Assembly: GCF_014197445.1 (NCBI RefSeq)
Contig: NZ_JACIFO010000003.1
Location: 1-64,000 of the forward strand
Direction of reading: 5' to 3'
DNA: 64,000 nt
Source of the DNA: Mesonia hippocampi
Lineage (GTDB): Bacteria > Bacteroidota > Bacteroidia > Flavobacteriales > Flavobacteriaceae
Each line of letters begins with the position of its first letter. Positions within the stretch are counted from its first letter, which is position 1. This document shows, piece by piece, positions 9,297 to 16,791 of this stretch. A program made the translations under genes and the position numbers. The notes beneath the pieces are model-generated. The model ran no database searches. It was not told the origin of the DNA and worked only from the letters and a program-made list of their open reading frames with translations.

Positions 9297-9392
9297 TTAA
9301 GGTATAGTAACCATTTGTAAGTTTTGCGTTGCTTCATAAACCTTAAAAAAACCATTTAATTGAGGTTCAATAACTAAACTATATTTTTTCAT
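9297..9392 (-). pseudogene. Truncated fourth member of the tandem paralogue family
   Basis: Eleven bases after the stop of the preceding paralogue, a 31-codon reading frame starts MKKYSLVI. Its first 23 bases (9370-9392) are identical to the starts of the paralogues at 9898 and 10392. The sequence then diverges completely (EPQLNGFFKVYEATQNLQMVTIP) and stops at 9297-9299. It is either a remnant left by recombination among the tandem copies, or a hybrid in which a paralogue start was joined to other sequence. Whether it is translated is unknown. Confidence 0.6.
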
Positions 9393-9403
9393 CACAGCAT
9401 CAG

Positions 9404-9898
9404 TTAAAATGGTAGACTATAATTAGAATATATACGTACTTCTCTAGCATAAACTTTGGCACCGAAAAAATTTTCTTCTTCTATCAAATATATAGTTTTA
9501 TAAACAAGTATATTATACATTTCTATCACGTTAAACTTCTCAAAAAGCTTAGGATATATTATTTTATCTTGGTTGTTATTTATCCAAGTAGTGTCTATGA
9601 GTTTGACATCAGGAACTTTTAAAGAGGCGTTTAAATACCTACTTTTTATAAAAGTTATAAAGTCTTTATCATAAATAACGTTTTCCTTAAAATAGATGGT
9701 TTTCCAATAATCATAGTCTCCTGCATATTTTCTATTCTTTAAGCCTATAAGACGAGTTTCTTGATTTTTACCTCCGTCATAATACACGTATAGCGTGTCT
9801 TTATCAAAATATTTCTCTTTTAGTTCTTGATAAGTATTTTGAGAAAACAACGGTAAAACAAGAAATTGTAATACTATAACTAAACTATATTTTTTCAT
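9404..9898 (-). CDS. Tandem paralogue 3: small exported protein, function unknown
   Basis: A 164-residue protein with a Sec signal peptide (cleavage probably after LFSQ, residue 20), so it is periplasmic or outer-membrane exposed. It is almost identical to the next paralogue over residues 1-66 and differs strongly at about 67-86 and 121-138. The blocks at 88-120 (containing SLKVPDVKLIDTTWI) and 139-154 (containing EENFFGAKVYAREV) are shared by all three. The C-terminus SLPF differs from the SPPE of the others. Its start overlaps the preceding stop by one base (TAATG). I do not recognise the family. Confidence 0.8.
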   Translation of the reverse strand: MKKYSLVIVLQFLVLPLFSQNTYQELKEKYFDKDTLYVYYDGGKNQETRLIGLKNRKYAGDYDYWKTIYFKENVIYDKDFITFIKSRYLNASLKVPDVKLIDTTWINNNQDKIIYPKLFEKFNVIEMYNILVYKTIYLIEEENFFGAKVYAREVRIYSNYSLPF

Positions 9899-10392
9899 TA
9901 TTCTGGCGGGCTATAATTAGAAGAAACGAAAACTTCCCTAGCATATACTTTAGCACCAAAAAAATTCTCCTCTTCTATCAAATAAACAACTCTTGGGGTT
10001 AAAAGCTGGTATAACTCCCAAACTTTAAACCTTTCAAACAAGTTCGGATATATTATTTTATCTTGATTGTTATTTATCCAAGTAGTGTCTATGAGTTTGA
10101 CATCAGGAACTTTTAAGGATGGATTTAAATACCTATTTTTTACAAAAACAATATAATATCTACTTTGATGTAAATATTCATCTAAATACACCTTTTTCCA
10201 ATAATCATAATCTCCTGCATATTTTCTATTCTTTAAACCTATTAAACGAGTTTCTTGATTTTTACCTCCGTCATAATACACATATAGCGTGTCTTTATCA
10301 AAATATTTCTCTTTTAGTTCTTGGTAAGTATTTTGAGAAAACACGGGTAAAAGAAGAAATTGTAATACTATAACTAAACTATATTTTTTCAT
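9898..10392 (-). CDS. Tandem paralogue 2: small exported protein, function unknown
   Basis: A 164-residue exported protein. Its first 66 residues nearly equal those of the paralogue at 9404-9898, whereas its 121-138 segment (VWELYQLLTPRVV) equals that of the paralogue at 10392-10886. This mosaic suggests gene conversion or unequal crossing-over. Segment 67-86 is unique to this copy. It is joined by one-base stop/start overlaps on both sides, so translation is probably coupled along the three genes. Tandem, internally variable exported proteins next to a predicted peptidase could be inhibitors or immunity-like partners; that is inference. Confidence 0.8.
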   Translation of the reverse strand: MKKYSLVIVLQFLLLPVFSQNTYQELKEKYFDKDTLYVYYDGGKNQETRLIGLKNRKYAGDYDYWKKVYLDEYLHQSRYYIVFVKNRYLNPSLKVPDVKLIDTTWINNNQDKIIYPNLFERFKVWELYQLLTPRVVYLIEEENFFGAKVYAREVFVSSNYSPPE

Positions 10393-10886
10393 TATTCTGG
10401 CGGGCTATAATTAGAATATATACGTACTTCTCTGGCATAAACTTTGGCACCGAAAAAATTCTCCTCTTCTATCAAATAAACAACTCTTGGGGTTAAAAGC
10501 TGGTATAACTCCCAAACATTAAACCTTTCAAAAAGTTCCGGATATACAATCTTATCTTGGTTCTTATTTATCCAAGTAGTGTCTATGAGTTTTAAATCCG
10601 GGATTTTTAAAGAAAAATCAAGGTATTTGCTTTTTATAAAACGAATAAAGTCCTCATCATAAAACACATTCTTTTTAAAGAAAAACACTTTTTCATAATA
10701 GTAAGGTCCTAACAACTTACTTCCTACAGAAACAATTTCTGATTTTTGTAACTCTCCCCCATTGTAATAAACATATAAAGTATCTTTATCAAAATACATC
10801 TCCTTTAATTCTTGGTAATTATTTTGTCCAAAAAAATGCAATGGCAAAAACTGAAAGAAAAATATTATATAAATTGAAACTTTCAT
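10392..10886 (-). CDS. Tandem paralogue 1: small exported protein, function unknown
   Basis: A 164-residue exported protein, the most divergent of the three in the N-terminal half (MKVSIYIIFFFQFLPLHFFG signal region), but sharing the blocks NYQELKEMYFDKDTLYVYY, LIDTTWI and EENFFGAKVYAREV. It is the first of the three copies and starts only 4 bp after the stop of the putative metallopeptidase lipoprotein gene, so the four genes look like one operon. No catalytic motif is visible. Confidence 0.8.
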   Translation of the reverse strand: MKVSIYIIFFFQFLPLHFFGQNNYQELKEMYFDKDTLYVYYNGGELQKSEIVSVGSKLLGPYYYEKVFFFKKNVFYDEDFIRFIKSKYLDFSLKIPDLKLIDTTWINKNQDKIVYPELFERFNVWELYQLLTPRVVYLIEEENFFGAKVYAREVRIYSNYSPPE

Positions 10887-10890
10887 ATAT

Positions 10891-12782
10891 CTAATTTTTA
10901 CTAAAACTTCGCCCTACAGTAATGTATCTTCCATAAATGTGAAATTCTATATCATCACTTTTTATTTCGTCATCAAATGTTTGGGTATGGTGCAAGCCTT
11001 CCATACTATAATAATAGAAAAAATCGTTCCAATTAAAAGGAGTTGGAGGAACAGTAAGTCCATTATGAGTTCCTCCAAAGTCTAAAGACTCTGCAGAATT
11101 CTGTTCATTTTGCGGTATCATGTCATCTTTTACCACTGCCAAGTTACTAGCAAGGGTTGGCACTAAATGGTTGAACATAAAACTGTGCTGGTCGCTATTG
11201 GGACTGTTAAAGTTATTGTACATATCGTTAATCATCATACTTAAATCCTTATTGTTAATGTTAGGCAAAGTTGCCCCTGCATTACTGTCTAATTTTTTTA
11301 AAGTTAAAAAAGCATGAATAGTTTCGTGTAGTATAGTTCTTGCCACCGTTATATTAGAAGCTTTAGGCAAATTAATCCCTCCTACTAAAGCTTGTTTATT
11401 AATCCGTATAACAATATTTACAGTGTTAATACTATTGGTAGTATTATTGTATGTACCGTTTACCAAATCGGTATGCCCATTAGCTTGTTTTGTGGGATTT
11501 TGTGTTGAGGGAAGGTTATCTGCTATCTCAAAACTTACATTTAGATTAGGGTTTTGTCCAAAAGTTGCTTGAAATATATTTTTAAATAAAGAAGTATTTG
11601 TTAGTTTATCATAAATATTTATAAACCTTACCTTTTCTGGTTCTGGGTTTGTAGCATTTGGTGTAACTGAAGTTAAATCTATATTATAGGGTGATTTAAA
11701 CGAGCGAGAAACATCCATATTAAACGAAGGATGTTCGCTTATTATATTTACTGCTTCATTAGCAAACTCCATCGCTTCAGGGGAGAAATGGTTTTCTATT
11801 GCAAAATTAATTACCTCTCTAAAAGCAGCTTTGCTTTCTTCTGTATGAAGTGGAGATAACAACTTTGCAAATAATTTATTTATTAATGTTGTTACACTTG
11901 CTTTGTTGCCGCTGGTTATTAACCAATTTTCAGCTTCCTCGCTTAAACCTAGTGTTCCTGCTATAAATGTAATTTTGGCAGCTGTATAATCGTCTATTAG
12001 TTTAGGCTCTGGTATTTGTGTAAAAGGCTCTTGGGTAAAGTTTTCATTAGTGTAATCGTTTCCTGGTATATATTGCGGATAACCATACCATCCAGAAGGA
12101 TTTGTACTTCCTCCTCCACTAGTACCACTTGGAGTTCCACCTATATTAAAGCCACCTCCTTTTTCACCATCCTCGGTAACATAAACCGCTCCACATGGGA
12201 CACCTTGTGTAAATTCTTGTACATAACCTTTAGTACCACATGTACAACTCGGATCTCCTGGAAAATGCCCTGCACATATACATGGGTATATCCCTACTAC
12301 TGACACCTCTCCACAAGGATATGATTGTATATTTTTACCAAAAACAGGTTCCCATTCTATAGGCTCATCGGTTTCTATAGCATAACGCATCACAAAACCT
12401 CTTGTTCCTTCGCTATCTTCTACAACCACCAAATTCTCATAATACGATTTTGGAGTTTTATAATATTCCTCTTCTAAAGAAATTATTCCAAAAGTGTACG
12501 AAGTTACTCCCTCTCGCTCTACCTTATAGCCAGGACCTAAATACGTATGTGTATAAGGCATTTCTCCGCTTAAATTATTAACCGTATTAAATTGAAAACT
12601 TGAACTCAACGTTTTAAACTCTTCAATAGATAATTCTTGTATCCCTCCTTTTTTTGTTGTTTCGCTTACGCTTGTTTCTTCTATAAGGACATCTTCCTCA
12701 CAACTAGAAAAAATAAATACACTTAGTATAAAAACTAGCTTAAACCAGTAAAATCTGTGTGTGTGTGTGTGTGTTGTTTCAT
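10891..12782 (-). CDS. Putative zinc-metallopeptidase lipoprotein, phase-variable (frame OFF here)
   Basis: The long open frame (10891 up to about 12804) has no ATG. The only ATG (12780-12782) starts a frame that runs through an AC repeat and stops at 12735-12737. Removing one dinucleotide joins that ATG to the long frame. It then gives a lipoprotein signal: MKQHTHTH, a hydrophobic core, and lipobox FSSC followed by EED. The mature part has a Cys-rich segment, a Gly/Ser linker and a helical region. It also has the zincin motif HETIH (11314-11328, about residue 485 of the restored 629-residue protein). A TTG at 12609 could start a 572-residue form lacking the signal. I do not recognise the family; peptidase activity is inferred from HExxH alone. 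Confidence 0.7.
12756..12774 (-). repeat. Dinucleotide (GT/AC) simple sequence repeat at a gene start
   Basis: Nine GT units (12757-12774), with a preceding T extending the alternation to 19 bases. The tract begins in the third codon after the ATG at 12782 and lies before the signal-peptide core. With nine units the ATG is in frame +2 relative to the lipoprotein frame; with eight or eleven units it is in frame. This is the classic geometry of slipped-strand phase variation. Confidence 0.85.
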
Positions 12783-12928
12783 TATATAAATTTTTTAAGT
12801 TAATTTAAGTTAAATATATTAAAAACTATCTCAATAAAGAAACATTTAAGTAATAAATAAAAATTAACTTTAACAACTTCTATATAAACTATACTTCGTT
12901 TACAAGTATTAAAACCATTTACTATGGC

Positions 12929-14797
12929 TTACAATCCTATTTGGTAGCGCAAGCCTAAATTAACCCATCGGGTTGGCATGGGCACAGCTCCAGCTTCGGT
13001 ATAACGGGTATTAAATAAATTACTCACTTGGGTGTAAAGTTCTAATTGAGGCATACGGTAGCTTAGTTTTATATCGCTCACCCAATAGGCATCGTTCAGT
13101 TCACGTTTAATCCATCGGTTTTGCCAACTAAGTAAGTATTTATTTTTAGTATAAGAAACTCCTATAATGGCTTGATGCTTTAAACTTTCTAAAACATATT
13201 TAGAAATTAACTCGTTAGTTCTATCTTCCTTTTTAGGGCTTAAATATTGATAATTTACTTGATAGGTAAACACATCATTTTTGGTTATTTTTAAATTTTG
13301 TTGCCAGCTTACATGTAAACCTCTCATTTTTTGGTTTCCTACATTAAAAGGTTGGTAAGGTTCTTCGGGTACTATACGTGTCCAATCTATAAAATTGCTA
13401 ATATCACGTAAAAAAGCACCTGCATAAAAATACATTCCGTTAGCTTTATACGTTGCTCCTGCTTCGTATTGCCAAGCAGCTTCAGGTTGTAAATTAGGGT
13501 TACCAATATTTCCTGGACGTTGGTTTAAGTATAAATCGGTAAACGAAGGAATACGCTGACTGCTACCAAGATTTACATTTATTTTCCAATGTTTAGGTAA
13601 AGTATAGGCAAGCTCTATCCCTGGGTACCAATCAAAACCATAATCTGTATTATAATTAAAGTAAGCGCCAGCGTTAAGCAGTAAATTATCAAAAAGTGTT
13701 GTTTTATACTCCGCAAACCAGCCCTGATTTTTACGCTCGTGTTTCCCAAGGTTCGAGCTGTTTACTTCCTCAAAACGTGCTTCATAACCAAAACCGAAAT
13801 CACCAACAGCACTAGTATATACCCCATGTAACTCTGCCATAAAAGCATTGGTATAATGCTGAGAGCGCGCCTTACTTATATCATCTCTGTAAAAACGATA
13901 ATCGTCCTCATTATACCTATTGCTTAAACGGGGTTTTATTATCAAATTATCGGTTATATAATGTTTGCTTCCTACACTGGTAACCAAAGTGTTTACCAAC
14001 TCGTAAGCTTCCTTATCGTAAGGTGCAGCATAATAAGCATTTGCTCCAAACTCGTTGGCTACATAACCGCCCATTACATCGATAAAGTTTTTATCATTAA
14101 GCTTATAATTACCTTGATATAAAGCTTTTTTGTTTTCAGAAGCAGTATTGTAACGTTGCCCGTTTGCTTTTTCGGTAGCTAAGGCAAATAAATGCTGTGT
14201 TTTCCCTATAGAAATTCCAGCGGAAGCTTCCACCCCGCCTCCTGCATAAATACCACTTCCATCACCTTTGTCTTTTTTCTTAAAAGAGCTTCCACCATAG
14301 GCATGAATATTTACAAAAGGCGTATAACTGGTTTTAGTTACAATATTAATAGCTCCTGTTAAAGCATTAATACCGTACATTCTTGAAGCGGGTCCTTTAA
14401 TAATTTCTATACGTTCTATAGCGTGTAAAGGAATGGGAAGGTTTAACGAATGGTGAGCCGTTTGTACATCGCTAATTTTTACACCGTTCCAAAGTATAAT
14501 GGTTTGCTCGAAAGAACCCCCATCAATACTCACATCGGCTTGACTTCCAAAAGGTCCACGTTGCCTAACATCTATACCTAAAACATAAGACAAGGCTTCG
14601 TTAACCGAAGATATAGGTAATTTTTTTATAGTTTCTTTACCTATTACCTGAATGTTTCGTGTAGCCTCTTCAAAAGGAATTTGTAAACGGTTTTCTTGTA
14701 AAATAACTTCTTCCAACTGCTCGGCAACTGGGGTTTCTTGCGCATAAAAAAATATACTACTAAGTAAAAAAATGTAAGTAAAGCTCTGCTTAAACAT
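12929..14797 (-). CDS. TonB-dependent outer-membrane receptor
   Basis: A 622-residue protein with a signal peptide (to about residue 19). A plug domain follows (about 40-155, with QRGPFGSQADVSIDGG and the signature IERIEIIKGPASRMYGINALTGAINIVTK), then a beta-barrel ending in a C-terminal LGLRYQIGL-type strand. Its size and lack of a SusC-type N-terminal extension fit the BtuB/siderophore-receptor class. The ligand is unknown. It is divergent from a MocR-type regulator with only 76 bp between the start codons, so the regulator probably controls it. Confidence 0.9.
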   Translation of the reverse strand: MFKQSFTYIFLLSSIFFYAQETPVAEQLEEVILQENRLQIPFEEATRNIQVIGKETIKKLPISSVNEALSYVLGIDVRQRGPFGSQADVSIDGGSFEQTIILWNGVKISDVQTAHHSLNLPIPLHAIERIEIIKGPASRMYGINALTGAINIVTKTSYTPFVNIHAYGGSSFKKKDKGDGSGIYAGGGVEASAGISIGKTQHLFALATEKANGQRYNTASENKKALYQGNYKLNDKNFIDVMGGYVANEFGANAYYAAPYDKEAYELVNTLVTSVGSKHYITDNLIIKPRLSNRYNEDDYRFYRDDISKARSQHYTNAFMAELHGVYTSAVGDFGFGYEARFEEVNSSNLGKHERKNQGWFAEYKTTLFDNLLLNAGAYFNYNTDYGFDWYPGIELAYTLPKHWKINVNLGSSQRIPSFTDLYLNQRPGNIGNPNLQPEAAWQYEAGATYKANGMYFYAGAFLRDISNFIDWTRIVPEEPYQPFNVGNQKMRGLHVSWQQNLKITKNDVFTYQVNYQYLSPKKEDRTNELISKYVLESLKHQAIIGVSYTKNKYLLSWQNRWIKRELNDAYWVSDIKLSYRMPQLELYTQVSNLFNTRYTEAGAVPMPTRWVNLGLRYQIGL

Positions 14798-14841
14798 AAA
14801 TCAACAATTTTATTATTATCCGGAGCAAATGTTGTAACTTT

Positions 14842-14863
14842 CTGGACGAGTACACTAGTCCAG
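14842..14863. promoter_or_regulatory. Candidate operator between TonB receptor and MocR regulator
   Basis: Inverted repeat CTGGAC (14842-14847), ten bases, GTCCAG (14858-14863), with a further AGTCCGG half-site at 14880-14886 and TCCGGA at 14820-14825. A TAACTTTC -7-like box for the regulator lies at 14835-14842. On the other strand AACATTTG (complement at 14826-14833) may be the receptor's -7 box without a good -33 element, which would fit activation from this palindrome. Confidence 0.45.
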
Positions 14864-14873
14864 TTATAAAACA

Positions 14874-16367
14874 ATGAATAGTCCGGATATTACTTTTTAC
14901 ACAAAACTCTTACATATAGAGCATACACTAGCAACCCCAATATACCTACAGCTAGCACAGCAACTAAGCAATGCCATACAACGCGGAATTTTACCACAAG
15001 GAACTAAGCTTCCTGGTACGCGCCCTTTAAGTAAAGCAATACATTTGCACCGTAATACTATTGTTGCAGTATATGAAGAATTAGCGTTACAAAGTTGGGT
15101 GGAAATTATTCCCAATAAAGGCACTTATGTACTAAAACCCAATAAACATAAAACAACAGCCACTGCCGAACCAACACAGTTGGCTAATCAATACCCACAA
15201 CAAACAGGTTTTTCATTCTTTCCATCAATCCATTTAGCATCGCCTTATAAAAAACCAACTACAACTTATACCCTTAACGATGGGCAACCCGATGTAGGCT
15301 TATTACAAATAAATCAATTAACAAAATGGTATTCTGCATCCTTAAAACGAAAATCTTTAATAGGGAAATGGAACGACCGCATGTTTGAACCCAATTCCTA
15401 TTTTGAAAAACAACTTAGCAACTACCTAAACCTTACCCGAAATTTACACCTAAAGCCTACTAACCTTATGGCTACACGTAGCACCGAAATGTGTTTATAC
15501 ATCGTAGCACAATTGCTTATAAAACCTAGAGATATTGTGGTAATAGGAAATAAAAATCCGTTTACCTCAAACATGATTTTTCAACAATCTAAAGCACAAC
15601 TAATAAGTATTCCGGTAGATAACGAAGGTTTAAACATAAAAGCCTTAACAACATTACTCGAGCAAAGACAAAAAATTAGGGCTGTTTATATCTGTTCCAA
15701 TAGGCAATACCCTACAACCTATGCACTAAGTGCTGCTAGAAGAATAAAACTTTTACAATTGGCTAAACAATACAAATTTGCCATAATAGAAGACGATTTT
15801 GATTATGATTTTCAGTACGAAGCCACCGCAAGAACTCCGCTAATTAGTGCCGATACCTACGGTAATGTAATTTATCTTGGCAGGTTTGGACAATCGCTTC
15901 TTCCTACCTTACAAACAAGCTTTATGGTTGCTCCTTCTGCTTTTATTACAGAGGCTAAAAACTACCGACAGATGATAGATAGGCAAGGTGATCTTGTTTT
16001 GGAACAAATTTTATCAGAAATGATTCATGAAGGAGAAATACACAGACAAATAAAAAGATCATTAAAAGTATATAAACACCGCAGAGATGTAATGTGCAGT
16101 GAGTTAAACAATACTTTTAAAAATAAAATCGCTTTTCAAGTTCCCGATGGTGGATTAGCAGTTTGGGTAAGCTTCTCTCCGGCTATATCTTTATTTCAAT
16201 TTGCTAAAAATGCCGAGTTGGCAGGTATTTATATTCCTGAAACTTTGCTCTACCAAAACAAAGAGTATTGTTGCTTAAGGATAGGTTTTGGAAATCTTGA
16301 TGAAGATGAAATTCCACTTATCATACAAAAGCTTAAAGCTTCTTACGATAGAAGTGTTGCGGTATAA
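14874..16367 (+). CDS. MocR/PdxR-type GntR regulator with degenerate aminotransferase domain
   Basis: A 497-residue protein. Residues about 12-90 form a GntR winged helix (LPGTRPLSKAIHLHRNTIVAVYEELALQSWV), and about 135-495 form a type I aminotransferase fold. Family features are SNRQYPTTYALSAARR and EDDFDYDF. The PLP-binding lysine, normally in a (F/S)SK(T/S)L context, is replaced: the motif here is GRFGQSLLP with Gln340 (CAA at 15891-15893). It should therefore not form the usual PLP Schiff base. The divergent TonB receptor is the likely target. The bidirectional terminator 16405-16437 follows. Confidence 0.88.
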   Translation: MNSPDITFYTKLLHIEHTLATPIYLQLAQQLSNAIQRGILPQGTKLPGTRPLSKAIHLHRNTIVAVYEELALQSWVEIIPNKGTYVLKPNKHKTTATAEPTQLANQYPQQTGFSFFPSIHLASPYKKPTTTYTLNDGQPDVGLLQINQLTKWYSASLKRKSLIGKWNDRMFEPNSYFEKQLSNYLNLTRNLHLKPTNLMATRSTEMCLYIVAQLLIKPRDIVVIGNKNPFTSNMIFQQSKAQLISIPVDNEGLNIKALTTLLEQRQKIRAVYICSNRQYPTTYALSAARRIKLLQLAKQYKFAIIEDDFDYDFQYEATARTPLISADTYGNVIYLGRFGQSLLPTLQTSFMVAPSAFITEAKNYRQMIDRQGDLVLEQILSEMIHEGEIHRQIKRSLKVYKHRRDVMCSELNNTFKNKIAFQVPDGGLAVWVSFSPAISLFQFAKNAELAGIYIPETLLYQNKEYCCLRIGFGNLDEDEIPLIIQKLKASYDRSVAV

Positions 16368-16404
16368 AGTATTACAGATTAGAAAATTGTATTTATTATG
16401 AAAT

Positions 16405-16437
16405 AAAAAGTGCCATGCGAAAACATGACACTTTTTT
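16405..16437. terminator. Bidirectional terminator
   Basis: A hairpin AAAAGTGCCATG / CATGACACTTTT with one mismatch, flanked by A-rich and T-rich runs. It lies between the rightward MocR gene and the leftward end of the rpoBC operon and can serve both. Confidence 0.75.
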
Positions 16438-16460
16438 ACTTTTTATACTTATTAATTAGA

Positions 16461-16775
16461 TTAAGCTTGCCCTGTAGGCCCAAAATTCATTGGGATTGGA
16501 GGCTTATCATAATCTTTTATTTCACCATGAGCTTGTTCAAATCTTGCTACATTATCTCCTAAAGCCTTTAGCAAACGCTTAGCATGCTGAGGCGTTAATA
16601 TAATTCTAGACTGCACTTTGCTTTTTGGTACGCCAGGCATAATATTTACAAAATCTACCACAAACTCTGAAGGTGAATGGTTAATTACTGCTAGATTACT
16701 ATAAGTACCTTGTGCAACTTTCTCGTCTAACTCTATATTTAACTGGTTCTGCTTCGCTTTTTTATCTTCGCTCAT
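16461..16775 (-). CDS. DUF3467 domain protein
   Basis: A 104-residue soluble protein matching DUF3467: it contains NLAVINHSPSEFVVDFVNIMPGVPKSKVQSRIILTP and an AKRLLKAL helix. It lies 16 bp downstream of rpoC on the same strand and closes the operon, an arrangement common in Bacteroidota. The function is not established. Confidence 0.88.
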   Translation of the reverse strand: MSEDKKAKQNQLNIELDEKVAQGTYSNLAVINHSPSEFVVDFVNIMPGVPKSKVQSRIILTPQHAKRLLKALGDNVARFEQAHGEIKDYDKPPIPMNFGPTGQA

Positions 16776-16791
16776 AACAAGTATTTTTTTA

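Noticed and set aside
11120-12303. Rightward frames of 65 and 95 codons opposite the metallopeptidase-like gene
   Set aside because: Low-complexity antisense frames, with no start context.
10891-12609. A 572-residue gene starting at TTG 12609
   Set aside because: This start would discard a perfect lipoprotein signal encoded just upstream in the same frame. The dinucleotide tract explains the missing ATG better, although a TTG-started form cannot be excluded.
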